Positions 35,167 through 45,700 of a stretch of DNA of 64,000 nt are shown here, piece after piece (position 1 is the first letter of the stretch; each line of letters starts with the position of its first letter). A program made the translations under genes and the position numbers. This stretch comes from Gammaproteobacteria bacterium (GTDB taxonomy: Bacteria > Gemmatimonadota > Gemmatimonadetes > Longimicrobiales > Gaopeijiaceae). Under the pieces are notes generated by a model. That model was given only the letters and a program-made list of their open reading frames with translations. It ran no database searches and was not told the DNA's origin. The stretch is from the NCBI GenBank assembly GCA_028819075.1, contig JAPPMM010000017.1, positions 124,001 to 188,000 of the forward strand, given 5' to 3'.

Positions 35167-36216
35167 GTGGAGATCGATCTGACCGGGCTCGTACTTCCCG
35201 AGCACGTCGAAGTGACGGGCTTCAGCGACAACGGAAAGACCGCCGAGTTCGTCATTCAGCCGCTGGAGCGCGGCTATGGCTACACGCTGGGGAATTCCGT
35301 TCGGCGGGCTCTGGTTTCGTCGTTGCGGGGTGCGGCCATCTGGGCATTCCGCATAGAAGGCGTCGTGCACGAGCACCAGACCATCCAGGGTGTGGTGGAG
35401 GACGTGCATCAGGTCATTCAGAACCTCAAGGCGCTGGTGCTCACCCTCGACGAGGATGTGGACGAAGCCAAGCTCACCGTTCATGTGGATGCCGCGGGAC
35501 CGGTTTCGGCGGCCGACATCAACGCGCCGGCTGCCGTTGAGATACTCGATCCGGACCAGCACATCCTGACGCTCGAGGGCGACCGCAGCCTGAGCATGGA
35601 GCTGTACGTCAACAAGGGCCGTGGTTTCGTGCTCTCCGACCAGCACCCGCGCCCGGAGGGATCTCCCGTCGACCTGGTGCCGATCGATGCGATCTACAAT
35701 CCGGTGCGGCGTGCCAACTTCACGGTCGAGGAAACCCGGGTCGGCGAGCGCACGGACTTCGACCGGCTGTCGTTCAGAGTGGAGACCGACGGGTCCGTTC
35801 GCCCCGAGCAGGCGATGGCCAACGCCGCGGGGCTGGTGCGCAGGTATCTCGAGTACATGCTGAACTTCAGTGTCAATGGGGCTCCCGAGCCGCCCGCGCC
35901 CGGGACGGTCCCGTTGCCCGCGCGCATCCGGATGCAACTTGCGCGCCCCATCGAGGAAGTGACGGAAATCTCGGTGCGATCGCGCAACTCGCTGCAGAAG
36001 GAGAACCTCCGCACCCTCGGAGACCTCGTGCGGCGCACCGAGAAGCAGATCCTCAACATCGACAACTTCGGCCAGAAGTCGATGGAAGAACTCCTCGCTT
36101 TTCTCGACGAACACTCCATCGAACTCGGAATGTCGCTGACGACGGGCCCGGACGGAGAGTGGTTCCTGGCCCAGGAAGAAGCCGCCTCGGGTGGCGGGGA
36201 ACCGTCCGATGACTAG
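35167..36216 (+). CDS. rpoA: DNA-directed RNA polymerase alpha subunit
   Basis: The alpha dimer is the assembly scaffold of RNA polymerase. It is 349 residues from the GTG start. The N-terminal domain has [28 protein letters not shown] (in pieces) and [14 protein letters not shown]. The C-terminal domain (about residues 250-325), which binds UP elements and activators, has [21 protein letters not shown] and [14 protein letters not shown]. The last 25 residues are acidic and Gly-rich. rplQ follows after 83 bases. Confidence 0.97.
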   Translation: MEIDLTGLVLPEHVEVTGFSDNGKTAEFVIQPLERGYGYTLGNSVRRALVSSLRGAAIWAFRIEGVVHEHQTIQGVVEDVHQVIQNLKALVLTLDEDVDEAKLTVHVDAAGPVSAADINAPAAVEILDPDQHILTLEGDRSLSMELYVNKGRGFVLSDQHPRPEGSPVDLVPIDAIYNPVRRANFTVEETRVGERTDFDRLSFRVETDGSVRPEQAMANAAGLVRRYLEYMLNFSVNGAPEPPAPGTVPLPARIRMQLARPIEEVTEISVRSRNSLQKENLRTLGDLVRRTEKQILNIDNFGQKSMEELLAFLDEHSIELGMSLTTGPDGEWFLAQEEAASGGGEPSDD

Positions 36217-36299
36217 CCGTCCACGGGCTGCCGACCGTCCACGGCCTGCCGGCATCCGTCATCTGCCGCCGGGCATTGCCAGCTGAACCTCGACGACTC

Positions 36300-36659
36300 A
36301 TGCGCCATCGCAAAACCGGACGCAGCCTCTCTCGCACCGCCAGCCACCGGCGGGCGCTTCTGCGCAACATGGCAACCGCGCTTTTCCGGCACGGAAGAAT
36401 CGAGACCACGACCGCGAAGGCGAAGGAACTCCGTCCCTACGCGGAACGCCTGATCACGCTGGCCAAGCGGGGCGACCTCCACGCCCGCAGGCTCGTTGCG
36501 CGAAAGATCTCCGACCGAGATGTTCAGGGAAAGCTGTTCGACGAGATCGCTCCCGGGTTTGCCCGCCGTCCGGGCGGGTACACGCGCATCCTCAAGCTGC
36601 GCCACCGCAGGGGCGACGCGGCCGAGATGGCTCTCATCGAACTCGTGGAACGAGACTAA
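36300..36659 (+). CDS. rplQ: 50S ribosomal protein L17
   Basis: L17 is located near the tunnel exit. It is 119 residues from ATG 36300, starting [20 protein letters not shown] and [38 protein letters not shown] (in pieces). The end [24 protein letters not shown] is standard. It closes the alpha operon after rpoA. Confidence 0.97.
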   Translation: MRHRKTGRSLSRTASHRRALLRNMATALFRHGRIETTTAKAKELRPYAERLITLAKRGDLHARRLVARKISDRDVQGKLFDEIAPGFARRPGGYTRILKLRHRRGDAAEMALIELVERD

Positions 36660-36683
36660 CCTCAAACGCAGGGGCACCGGACC

Positions 36684-37253
36684 ATGCTCGATCTCGGATC
36701 ACGCCGGGGCGCGGCCGAAAAAGCGGCACTTCCACTCATGATCGTGGCCTTCCTGGGCATCGCGGGGTTTCTCTACTGGCTCAACGTGACGGCGGTCGGG
36801 ACGACCAGCGCTGTGGTGACTGCCCCGGAGGAGGATCCGTTTGCCGACGCCATCCCGATCACGGCGTCGTCGCTGGAGACGAACGCGCTGCAGTTCGAGG
36901 GAGCGCTGCTACGGGTTCCGGATATCGAGGTGGTCAGCCGCGTCGGCGACCAGGCCTTCTGGACCCAGCTGCCCAACGAGGACAACTTCTTTATGAAGAT
37001 GGGGCCCGAGTTGACCGGCGACTCCGTGCCGATGACGGTTTCCTCCGGTGAGACCGCCAGCTTCGTGGTGGGTACGCTGCACATCATGAGCGACAGCACG
37101 CTGGATGCATGGGAGAGCCAGGGGGCGTTCGAGAACACCCCAACGGGCCGCCTGGAGGCCGAATTCGCGGACGTGTTCCTGGAATTGGTCCATTTCGAAC
37201 CGGGTGCCGGGGAGGCGGAGGAGGCTGCTCCGCCGGGAGGCGGGTCCCAGTAG
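36684..37253 (+). CDS. Unknown single-pass membrane protein
   Basis: This 189-residue protein is not one I recognise. After a short charged N-terminus, one hydrophobic segment (about residues 16-34, [19 protein letters not shown]) is predicted to anchor it in the inner membrane, with the rest in the periplasm. The periplasmic part (about residues 50-170) is strand-rich and acidic, with few basic residues, and ends in a Glu/Ala/Gly/Pro tail. It starts 24 bases after rplQ and so probably shares the alpha-operon transcript. It might be an OB-fold-like domain, but the evidence is weak. Confidence 0.7.
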   Translation: MLDLGSRRGAAEKAALPLMIVAFLGIAGFLYWLNVTAVGTTSAVVTAPEEDPFADAIPITASSLETNALQFEGALLRVPDIEVVSRVGDQAFWTQLPNEDNFFMKMGPELTGDSVPMTVSSGETASFVVGTLHIMSDSTLDAWESQGAFENTPTGRLEAEFADVFLELVHFEPGAGEAEEAAPPGGGSQ

Positions 37254-37336
37254 CCCTGGTCGCGCCCGCGACGACGGTTTTGCGACCACAGGAAACGAGA
37301 GATTCCGCTACGGCGGTCAACGGATCAGGCGAGCAG

Positions 37337-37555
37337 ATGGCGAAAGTGTGTGAACTGTGCGGCAAGGGGCCCGCGACCGGCAACAACGTGAGCCACGCCC
37401 ACAACAAGACCCGGCGCCGATGGCTTCCGAACCTCCAGTCCGTTCGCGTCCTCGACGACAGCGGGCGGCGCCGAAGGGCCCGCGTGTGCACCCGCTGCAT
37501 TTCCGCCGGGAGGGTCAGGAAGGCGCCGCGGTTCCAGCCGAGCGGGAAAGCCTGA
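37337..37555 (+). CDS. rpmB: 50S ribosomal protein L28
   Basis: L28 is a 72-residue large-subunit protein. From ATG 37337 it starts [20 protein letters not shown] and contains [16 protein letters not shown] and [13 protein letters not shown]. Both CxxC pairs are present, so it is the zinc-binding form. An open frame extends upstream but has no similarity to L28. Note that L33, L36 and S4 in this window also keep their zinc sites. Confidence 0.95.
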   Translation: MAKVCELCGKGPATGNNVSHAHNKTRRRWLPNLQSVRVLDDSGRRRRARVCTRCISAGRVRKAPRFQPSGKA

Positions 37556-37613
37556 CCGGGTTCCCGCGCACCGAGCGCCCTCCCGGTCCGGTCCGGGACT
37601 CCGGATCCGGCGC

Positions 37614-38963
37614 ATGAACGAGCAAGCGCAGGAACCGATGCTGGAGCACTTCCGTTCCGGCAATCTCACCATGGGGGTAGTCGGGCTCGGCTACGTTGGA
37701 CTTCCCCTTGCCACCATCGTCGCCGAAGCCGGGATGCGCGTCATCGGGTTCGACATCGACGAGGCCGTCGTGGACGGGGTCAACGCGGGCGCGAGCCATA
37801 TCGGGGATGTTTCCTCAAGCCGCCTCGCTGCATTTGTGCGGGCGGGCGTGCTCTGCGCGACCGCCGACATGTCGCGCCTCCCGGAGTGCGATGTCATCGC
37901 CATCAGCGTCCCGACTCCGCTGTCGAAGACCCGTGACCCGGACATCTCCTTCATCCTGGCGGCCGCCTCCGCCGTTTCCGCGGGTCTGCGCCGCGGCCAG
38001 TTGGTGGTGCTGGAATCGACCACCTATCCCGGCACCACCCGCGAAGTGGTTCTCGCAGAGCTGGCGAAGAGCGGATTGGTGGTGGGGGAGGACTTCTTCC
38101 TCTGTTTTTCGCCGGAGCGAACCGATCCGGGGAACCAGGTCTGGACGACACGCAACACGCCCAAGGTGATCGGAGGCGTGACGACCCGGTGCACGGCAGC
38201 CGGCGCGGCGTGCTACGGCCGCTTCATCGACCGCATGGTGCCGGTGTCCAGCGCCGAAGTGGCCGAACTCAGCAAGATCCTGGAGAACACCTTCCGGGCA
38301 GTGAACATCGGGCTGGTAAACGAGACCGCCCTCATCGCCGACCGGCTGGGCGTGGACATCTGGGAGGTGGTCGAGGCGGCCGCCACCAAGCCGTTCGGGT
38401 TCATGCGTTTCGTCCCGGGTCCCGGCCTGGGGGGGCATTGCATTCCCGTCGATCCCCACTACCTGTCCTGGAAAATGCGCACGCTCGACTTCCGCACCCG
38501 CTTCATCGAGCTGGCGTCGGAGATCAACGCAAGCATGCCTCGATTCGTCGTGGACCAGGTGCGCGACGCCCTGAACGACGAAGGCAAGGCGGTCAGGGGT
38601 TCCACCGTGGCCATTCTGGGGGTCGCGTACAAGAAGGACATCGATGACGTGCGGGAATCTCCGGCGCTCTACATCATCGAGCTGCTGGAGGCCGCGGGCG
38701 CCGGCGTGGTCTACCACGATCCGCACGTGCCCTTCCTCAACGACGAGCGCACGGGGCTGCGGGAATCGGTTGCGCTGACGCCTTCCCTGCTGGGTCAGGC
38801 CGATGTGGTGTTGATCCTTACCGACCACTCCTGCTTCGACATGCGCGAAATAGTCGCGAAGTCGAGGGTGCTGGTGGACGCCCGCAACGCCACGGCGGGC
38901 ACCAACGCGCGGGCCGCGTCCCGCCGCGGGGTGGGGTGGATCGTGAAGGGTGGCCTCGCCTAG
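37614..38963 (+). CDS. UDP-N-acetylhexosamine 6-dehydrogenase (WbpA/TviB-like)
   Basis: This enzyme probably oxidises C6 of a UDP-N-acetylhexosamine to the uronic acid, using two NAD+. It is 449 residues. The N-terminal Rossmann motif GVVGLGYVGLPLA is at about residue 21, followed by FDIDEAVV. STTYPGTTREV, FCFSPERTDPGN and the active-site GPGLGGHCIPVDPHYLSWK with its catalytic cysteine are intact. These match the WbpA/TviB branch rather than UDP-glucose dehydrogenase. The C-terminal domain has LGVAYKKDIDDVRESPAL. The aminotransferase at 40032 could use a 3-keto product of this route, but a WbpB-like oxidase is not here. Confidence 0.88.
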   Translation: MNEQAQEPMLEHFRSGNLTMGVVGLGYVGLPLATIVAEAGMRVIGFDIDEAVVDGVNAGASHIGDVSSSRLAAFVRAGVLCATADMSRLPECDVIAISVPTPLSKTRDPDISFILAAASAVSAGLRRGQLVVLESTTYPGTTREVVLAELAKSGLVVGEDFFLCFSPERTDPGNQVWTTRNTPKVIGGVTTRCTAAGAACYGRFIDRMVPVSSAEVAELSKILENTFRAVNIGLVNETALIADRLGVDIWEVVEAAATKPFGFMRFVPGPGLGGHCIPVDPHYLSWKMRTLDFRTRFIELASEINASMPRFVVDQVRDALNDEGKAVRGSTVAILGVAYKKDIDDVRESPALYIIELLEAAGAGVVYHDPHVPFLNDERTGLRESVALTPSLLGQADVVLILTDHSCFDMREIVAKSRVLVDARNATAGTNARAASRRGVGWIVKGGLA

Positions 38964-39030
38964 TCGTCTCGGCCGCTGCGGCGAGGCCTCCATCCCGGAA
39001 CCTGTGGGGCGCGATCCCGGTAGGGGACGC

Positions 39031-40044
39031 ATGTTCGAGCACGGAAGAGACAAGGTCGCCGGGTGGTTGCGGGGGGGCTGCCTGATCGCGGTCGCGGCAG
39101 CCGCCTGCGTGACGCGCGCCGCCGAGGACGGCGCCACCCTGCGCGGTGACCAGGCCTGGGCCCATGGCGACTACGAGGAAGCGCTCGCCGAATACCGGTT
39201 GGCCGTGCGCCGTGGAGCCGGTTCCGGGGACGCGCATCTGCGCGTGGCGCATGCCTACGCCCGCCTGGGGCGGGTGGACGAAGCCAGGCAGGCCTACCGG
39301 CGCGCCATCGAGGCCGAGCCCGGCCTGGTCGACCAGGCGGTCTCCGACCTGGTTCGCCTGGCGCGCACCGCCCAGCAGCAGGCGGATCGCTTTGCTCTGG
39401 CGTCCGCGCTCGAAGCCGCCGCGGAGCTCAATCCGGATGTCAACTTTGCCCGTCTGGCCTTCCCTCTGGCTTCGCACTATGCGGCCAACGGGGAACATGC
39501 GCGCGCGCTCGTCTTTTTCCAGCGCGCCCTCTCGGGCGACTCGGTGCCGGAGGTGCTCTACGAGACCGCCCTGGCCTACGAGGAAGTGGGGGCCTGCGAG
39601 TCCGCCCTCGCCTTCTATCGGCGGTTTGAGGAGATGGTGCCGACGCGGCAGCAGCGCGATGCCGGCTGGCACATCGGCAAGTGCTCCTACGATCTCGCGC
39701 AGGAATTCCGGAATGACGGCGACCACGAGGGAGCCCTGACCCTGATTCAGGAAACCGTGGCTCGGGGCGAACCCCGGACCCACCTCGCCCGGGCCTATTT
39801 CGAGCTGGGCGAACTGCTGGTGTCCTTCGCCCGCTGCGCCGAGGCCGTGGATGCCTTCGGAGGGGCGGCGCGGGAGGATCCGTCGGCGTCGCGGGCGCTC
39901 GCCCGCCGAGCCGAGCAATGGATCGACCAGCTGCGTTTCGGGGTGTCCGCCGGCGACGACAGCGGCCGTGGGGCGATGGAGGGGGAGGAGGGTCGGCGCA
40001 GCGGGCCTCCGGGATGGCCGGAAGATCTTGAGTGGGCGTGCTGA
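39031..40044 (+). CDS. TPR-repeat protein, probable lipoprotein
   Basis: This 337-residue protein starts at ATG 39031, which has AGGGG upstream; an upstream open extension is ignored. The N-terminal hydrophobic stretch ends in AVAAAAC (Cys26), an imperfect lipobox. About five to seven helix-pair repeats follow, for example GDQAWAHGDYEEALAEYRLAV, LRVAHAYARLGRVDEARQAY and LALAYEEVGACESALAFY-like units. These fit tetratricopeptide repeats used for protein contacts. It sits between two sugar-nucleotide genes and overlaps the aminotransferase by 13 bases. A scaffold role in envelope polysaccharide work is possible but only inferred. Confidence 0.8.
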   Translation: MFEHGRDKVAGWLRGGCLIAVAAAACVTRAAEDGATLRGDQAWAHGDYEEALAEYRLAVRRGAGSGDAHLRVAHAYARLGRVDEARQAYRRAIEAEPGLVDQAVSDLVRLARTAQQQADRFALASALEAAAELNPDVNFARLAFPLASHYAANGEHARALVFFQRALSGDSVPEVLYETALAYEEVGACESALAFYRRFEEMVPTRQQRDAGWHIGKCSYDLAQEFRNDGDHEGALTLIQETVARGEPRTHLARAYFELGELLVSFARCAEAVDAFGGAAREDPSASRALARRAEQWIDQLRFGVSAGDDSGRGAMEGEEGRRSGPPGWPEDLEWAC

Positions 40045-41168
40045 CACGCACTCCGCTGGTCGACCTGCGGGCACAGTACGACACCATGCGGGCGGAGATC
40101 GATCGCGCGCTCACCGAGGTGGTCGAAAGCCAGAGATTCGTGCTGGGACCCGCGGTCGAGGCGTTCGAGGAAGCCGTGGCGGAGCGGGTCGGGGTGCGTC
40201 ACGCCGTCGGATGCGCCAACGGCACCGACGCCATCTGGCTCGTGTTGCGCGCCCTCGGACTCGGTCGTTCCGACGAGGTGATCGTGCCCGCCTTTACCTT
40301 CTTCGGGACGGCCGGAGCGGTATGGAACGCAGGCCTCCGCCCGGTCTTCTGCGACGTGGAACCGGGGACCTTCAACCTGGATGCGGACACCGTGCGCGCG
40401 TGCTGGAGCGATCGCACCCGGGTCGTCCTTCCCGTGCATCTGTTCGGGCAGATGGCGCCCATGGCCGAATTGCTCGAGCTCGCGCGCGCTCGGGGTGCCC
40501 GGGTGGTCGAAGACGCGGCCCAGGCGCTCGGCGCCCGGCAGCGGACGCCCGGAGGCGAAATCGCCCTGGCAGGGGCTTCCGGAGCGGCGGGGACCGTCAG
40601 CTTCTTTCCCACCAAGAACCTGGGAGGATTCGGCGATGGCGGCATGGTCGTCACCGACGACGGCGCGTTGGCCCGGCGGCTTCGCCGGCTGCGCGTGCAC
40701 GGAGGGATGAGCGGCGGGCGCCATGACGTGGTCGGGGTGAACAGCCGGCTGGATTCCCTGCAGGCCGCGGTGCTGCACGCGAAGCTGCCCCGGCTGACCG
40801 GCTGGACGGAGGCCCGCAGGACCAACGCCGCGGTCTACGACGAGATGCTGGCCGGGGTCTCCGGCGTCGTCCGCCCCCGGGTTCGGTCCGGGAACTTCCA
40901 CACCTACCATCAATACACCATTCGGGCGCGTGAGAGGGACCGGCTTCGGAGCCACTTGCGCCAGAGAGGACTGGAGACAGGGCTTTACTATCCGCGACCG
41001 CTTCACCTGCAGCGCTGCTTCGCGGAACTCGGCTATCGCCCCGGCGATCTTCCGGTGGCCGAGGCTGCGTGCCGGGAAGTGGTCAGCCTTCCCGTGTTCC
41101 CGGAGCTGGGGAGAGAACGTGCAGCAGGGGTTGCGCGGGCGATTCGGGACTTTTACCGGGCAGGATGA
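40032..41168 (+). CDS. DegT/DnrJ/EryC1/StrS-family sugar aminotransferase
   Basis: This PLP enzyme transfers an amino group to a keto sugar bound to a nucleotide. It is 378 residues. VPLVDLRAQY-like sequence starts the protein, GCANGTDAIWLVLRALG binds the cofactor phosphate, and PAFTFFGTAGAV and VLPVHLFGQ follow. The catalytic lysine is in SFFPTKNLGGFGDGGMV (about residue 197). The C-terminus has YYPRPLHLQRCF. This resembles WbpE and FdtB relatives. GTG 40032 overlaps the TPR gene; GTG 40038 is an alternative. Its substrate cannot be read from sequence, but the nearby dehydrogenase suggests a diacetylated uronic acid route. Confidence 0.9.
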   Translation: MGVLTRTPLVDLRAQYDTMRAEIDRALTEVVESQRFVLGPAVEAFEEAVAERVGVRHAVGCANGTDAIWLVLRALGLGRSDEVIVPAFTFFGTAGAVWNAGLRPVFCDVEPGTFNLDADTVRACWSDRTRVVLPVHLFGQMAPMAELLELARARGARVVEDAAQALGARQRTPGGEIALAGASGAAGTVSFFPTKNLGGFGDGGMVVTDDGALARRLRRLRVHGGMSGGRHDVVGVNSRLDSLQAAVLHAKLPRLTGWTEARRTNAAVYDEMLAGVSGVVRPRVRSGNFHTYHQYTIRARERDRLRSHLRQRGLETGLYYPRPLHLQRCFAELGYRPGDLPVAEAACREVVSLPVFPELGRERAAGVARAIRDFYRAG

Positions 41169-41250
41169 GTCATTCGTTCATGGACGCGCCCGCCTTCTTT
41201 CGCGATCCTTCACCATGGGAACGGGCGTTGGTGCTTTTCAGGAGAGTTCG

Positions 41251-42012
41251 GTGCCGATGATGAGTGGAAGTCGCGCGTACAGAAGCGGGCGCACCTGGGT
41301 GCTGTCCGCACTGGTCGTATGCCTGGGTGCCGCCTGCTCATCCACCCCGCCCTATTTCGGATTGACCGCCTCGCAACTCCTCGAGTACTCGCAGGAGGCG
41401 TTCGATCGCGAAGACTGGGATGAAGCCGTGACGGCGCTTGAGAGGCTGGTGCAGGGAGCGCCGGGCTTCGATCAGATGGCCGAGGCCCGCATGCTGCTCG
41501 CGCAGGCCTATCTCAACAAGGGGGACTACATAACCGCCAACTCCGAATTCGTTCGCTTTTCCAGCACGTATCCGACCCACGAGCTCATGACGGACGCGGC
41601 CCTGGGGCTGTGCCGCTCGCACTCGCGCCTGTCGCCGATCCTCGACCGTGACCAGCAGTATACCGTGCAGGCACTGTCATCCTGTCAGGCGGTGACGCTC
41701 GACTACCCGGGAACCCAGGAGGCTGCAGAGGCTGATTCGATCCGCAACGTCATGGTGGAAAAGCTGGCGTGGAAGGACGTCAACCGGGGCGAGTTCTACT
41801 TCCGGCGCAGCTTGCTGGATTCCGGACTCATCTATTTCGAGCAGGCGCTCGAGGGCTATCCCGATACCACCGCGGCCCCGGCCGCCCTGCTCTTCATCTA
41901 TCGCACCTACCAGCGCCTGGAGTACGAGGAAGAGGCGACCGAGGCGCGCCAGAGGCTGCTCGACCGGTATCCGGATTCACCGGAAGCGGAGGAGGTCCGT
42001 GATGTCGGATGA
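41251..42012 (+). CDS. bamD: Outer-membrane assembly lipoprotein BamD
   Basis: BamD is the essential TPR lipoprotein of the BAM complex that folds outer-membrane barrels. It is about 253 residues. I choose GTG 41251, which has AGGAGA about six bases upstream; ATG 41257 and 41260 follow. The signal peptide ends at a lipobox-like LGAAC (Cys29). Repeats such as YSQEAFDREDWDEAVTALERL and ARMLLAQAYLNKGDYITANSEFVRFSSTYPTHE (in pieces) fit the YfiO family. BamA is not in this window. It overlaps nadD by 11 bases. Confidence 0.88.
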   Translation: MPMMSGSRAYRSGRTWVLSALVVCLGAACSSTPPYFGLTASQLLEYSQEAFDREDWDEAVTALERLVQGAPGFDQMAEARMLLAQAYLNKGDYITANSEFVRFSSTYPTHELMTDAALGLCRSHSRLSPILDRDQQYTVQALSSCQAVTLDYPGTQEAAEADSIRNVMVEKLAWKDVNRGEFYFRRSLLDSGLIYFEQALEGYPDTTAAPAALLFIYRTYQRLEYEEEATEARQRLLDRYPDSPEAEEVRDVG

Positions 42013-42700
42013 GCGTGCTTCCGGGGGCGTCGCGCTCTTCGGGGGAACCTTCGACCCGCCCCACATCGGGCACCTGACGGTTGCGCAGGACGCCTACGAC
42101 GCTCTTCCCGTGCACCGCGTCGTGTGGATCCCGTGCGGGCATCCTCCCCACAAGCGCCCGTGGCGATTGTCGTCCCCCGAGGTTCGCCTGGAAATGACCC
42201 GAGCGGCCGTAGCCGGCGACGCACGCTTCCGGGTAAGCGACCGGGAGGTGCGCCGGAAGGGCACCTCCTATACGGTCGACACGCTGCGGGAGCTCGTGGC
42301 CGCCGGTGCCGCGACCCGCCTCTTCCTGCTGATCGGCCCCGATCAGGCGGCGGCCTTCCACAAATGGCGGGAACCCGCCGAGATCGCGCGCCTGGCGCGG
42401 GTCGTGGTCATGGTCCCCGGTGGCGGCTCCTTCGGACGGGTTCCGTCCCCTGGAGTAAAGCACGAGCAACTGCCCGTCACCCGGATCGACGTCTCGTCGA
42501 GCGAGATTCGGACGCGATTCGGCGAGGAACGCCGGCTTCGGTATCTGGTGCCCGACCCGGTCCGCGCGATCGTGAAGCGGGAAGGGCTGTACCCGTACGC
42601 GGAACGCCCTTACATCGCGGCCGGGGGAGTGGCTGCCGGCGGTACCGGTGCCGGTCGCCACCGTGCCATGACGCGCGCCACGCGCTGGACGGAACGATGA
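42002..42700 (+). CDS. nadD: Nicotinate-nucleotide adenylyltransferase
   Basis: This enzyme adenylates nicotinate mononucleotide in NAD synthesis. It is 232 residues. The nucleotidyltransferase signature GGTFDPPHIGHL is at residue 14, followed by WIPCGHPPHK, GTSYTVDTLREL and LIGPDQAAAFHKW. DVSSSEIRTRF is the ISSTxIR-like motif near the end. A Gly/Ala/Arg-rich tail of about 30 residues extends past the usual end. ATG 42002 has GGAGGAGG upstream. The 3' end overlaps secA by ATGA. Confidence 0.95.
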   Translation: MSDERASGGVALFGGTFDPPHIGHLTVAQDAYDALPVHRVVWIPCGHPPHKRPWRLSSPEVRLEMTRAAVAGDARFRVSDREVRRKGTSYTVDTLRELVAAGAATRLFLLIGPDQAAAFHKWREPAEIARLARVVVMVPGGGSFGRVPSPGVKHEQLPVTRIDVSSSEIRTRFGEERRLRYLVPDPVRAIVKREGLYPYAERPYIAAGGVAAGGTGAGRHRAMTRATRWTER

Positions 42701-45700
42701 TCAAGGCATTCGCCAGAAAGGTGTTCGGAGACCGGCACGCCCGGGAAGCGCGAAAACTCCAGCCCCTGGTCGACGAGATCAACGAGATCCAGGCGGGACT
42801 GGCCGGGATCTCGCGGGATGAGCTGCGCGGCAAGACGGACGAGTTCCGTGCCCGCATACACGAACGGGTGGGTCCCGTTCTCGACCAGGCGCAGGACCTT
42901 CGCGAACGCAAGAGCCGGTCTCAGGATCCGTCCGAGCGGGAGAGCCTCGGCCTCAGGATTGCCGAACTCGACAAGGATTATCTCGCCGAACTCGAAGAGG
43001 CCCTCGACGACATCCTTCCCGAGGCGTTTGCCGTCGTCAAGGAGGCGTGCCGGAGACTCGTCGGGTCCACGGTGCGGGTGACCGGGCACGACCTGGTCTG
43101 GGACATGATCCCCTACGATGTCCAGTTGATCGGGGCGATTGCGCTCCACCAGGGCAAGGCCGCCGAAATGGCCACCGGTGAAGGCAAGACCCTGGTGGCG
43201 ACGATGCCGCTCTACCTGAACTCCCTCGCGGGGCGGGGAGCACACCTCGTCACCGTCAACTCCTACCTGGCCCGCCGCGACGCCCAGTGGATGGGCTACA
43301 TCTATGAATCGCTGGGCCTCACCACGGATGTGATCGACGAGCACCAGCCGGGTTCGGAGGAGCGCCGGCAGGCGTACCTGGCGGACATCACCTACGGGAC
43401 CAACAACGAGTTCGGGTTCGACTACCTGCGCGACAACATGGTCCACGACCTCGCGCAGCGGGTACAGCGCGGGCATCCCTTCGCGATCATCGACGAGGTG
43501 GACTCCATCCTCATCGACGAGGCTCGGACGCCGCTGATCATTTCGGGACCGGTCGGTCGCGACACCTCGACGCCGTTCAAGCAGATGGCGCCGCTGGTGG
43601 GGAGACTCTATCGGCAACAGTCGAAGATCACGGGTGAGCTGGTGGCCGGCGCGCATCGTGAACTGGAGGCTGGCAACGAGCACGGCGCCGGCGAGAGCCT
43701 GCTGGCGGTCAAGCGGGGGACGCCGAAGAACAAGCGCCTGCTCAAGCTCTTCGCCGAGGATCCGGGGATTCAGAAGCTGGTGCAGAAGGTCGAAGGCGAC
43801 TACATGCGCGAAAAGCGCCTGCACGAGATCGACGAACTCCTGCTGTTCGCGATGGATGAGAAGGGGCACAACGTGCACCTCTCGGACAAGGGCCTGGACA
43901 CGCTGTCACCGGGAGATCCCGATGCCTTCGTGGTGCCGGATCTCTCCGAGGCAATGGGGGAGCTCGAGCAGGACGAGATGCTCTCGGTGGACGACCGGCG
44001 GGAACGCATTCAGGCGCTCGAGGGCGAGTACGCGACCAAGAGCCAGAAGATCCACGTCATTCACCAGTTGCTGAAGGCATACGCGCTCTATCATCGCAAC
44101 GAGCAGTACATCCTCGGCGAGAACGGCGCCGTGGTGATCGTGGACGAGTTCACCGGGCGGCAGATGCCGGGCCGGCGGTGGAGCGACGGGCTGCACCAGG
44201 CGGTGGAGGCGAAGGAGGGTGTGGAGGTGCGGGGCGAGACCCAGACGCTCGCCACCATCACCATCCAGAACTATTTCCGCATGTACGACAAGCTGGCGGG
44301 GATGACCGGAACCGCGGAGACGGAGGAGAACGAATTCCACCAGATCTACGGCCTGGACGTGATGGTGATCCCCACCAACCGGCCTGTGATCCGGGACGAC
44401 CGCGACGACCTCATCTTCCGCACCGTACGCGAGAAGTACAACGCGCTCATGGACGAGATCGGGCATTTCAACCGGCTGGAGCTGCCCGTGCTGGTCGGCA
44501 CCACCAACGTGGATGTCTCGGAAACGCTTTCCCGCATGCTCAAGCGGCGTGGCATCCGCCATAACGTGCTCAATGCCAAGCAGCACCTCCGCGAGGCGGA
44601 GATCGTGGCCGAGGCGGGGCGCCCGGGGGCGGTGACCATCGCCACCAACATGGCCGGCCGCGGCACCGACATCAAACTGGGCGAGGGGGTGAAGGACGCG
44701 CGCACCGCAGGCTGGGCGCGCGCCCGCGGGCTCGACCTGGACGAACTCTATCCGGTCGATCCACGCCGGGTCACCGTGGACCTGGAGAGGAAGCCGGACG
44801 ACTTCGTCATCGAGATCGGCGGCCTTCACATTCTCGGATCGGCGCGGCACGACTCGCGCCGCATCGACCGCCAGCTCAGGGGGCGCGCCGGACGCCAGGG
44901 CGACCCGGGAACCTCGCAGTTCTTCCTCTCCCTCGAAGACGACCTGATGCGTCTGTTCATGTCGGACCGCGTGGCGGGGGCCATGGAGAAGCTCGGCGCC
45001 GAGGAAGGCGAGGTGATCGCGCATCCCCTGGTTACGCGCTCGATCGGAAGGGCCCAGGTGCGCGTGGAGGGGAACAACTTCGAGGCGCGCAAGCGGCTTC
45101 TCGACTACGACGATGTCATGAACCAGCAGCGCGAGGTCATCTACGACCTGCGCCTGTTCGCACTGGAGGGGGGAGAGGATCTCAAGGGCGAGATCTGGGA
45201 GATGATCGAGTACGCCCTCGGGAGCACGCTGGACGAGTATGTGCCCGCCTCCAGCCCCGAGGAGGAATGGGACCTGGCCGGACTCAAGCGCCGCCTGCTG
45301 CTCGAATTCCTGGTGCTCGTGAACGATTTGCCCGATGGGGACGAGCCGGTCCCGGAACTGGACCACGAGGATCTGGCGACACTTGTCAACGAGGCCGGAA
45401 GGGACGCTTTCCAGCGCAAGCTGGAGGGATTCGGCGAGACCGCGGAACGCGTCACCTCCTATATCCTGCTGTCGGTGATCGACCAGAAATGGAAGGATCA
45501 CCTGTACGACCTCGACCACCTCAAGGCGTCCATCTCGTACCGCAGCTGGGGGCAGAAGGACCCCCTGGTCGAATACAAGAAAGAGGCCTACGACATGTTC
45601 GTGGACCTCATGCACGATCTGCGCAAGACGCTGGCGTCGCTCATCCTGCGGGCGCAGGTCGAGCAGCAGCCGATGATGCGGCGGCGCCCGATGGGAGGCC

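Noticed and set aside
41196-41207. TCTTTCGCGATC shared exactly upstream of bamD and tatC
   Set aside because: Twelve-base identities are expected by chance in 64 kb, and near bamD the -10-like TATCTT is not present.
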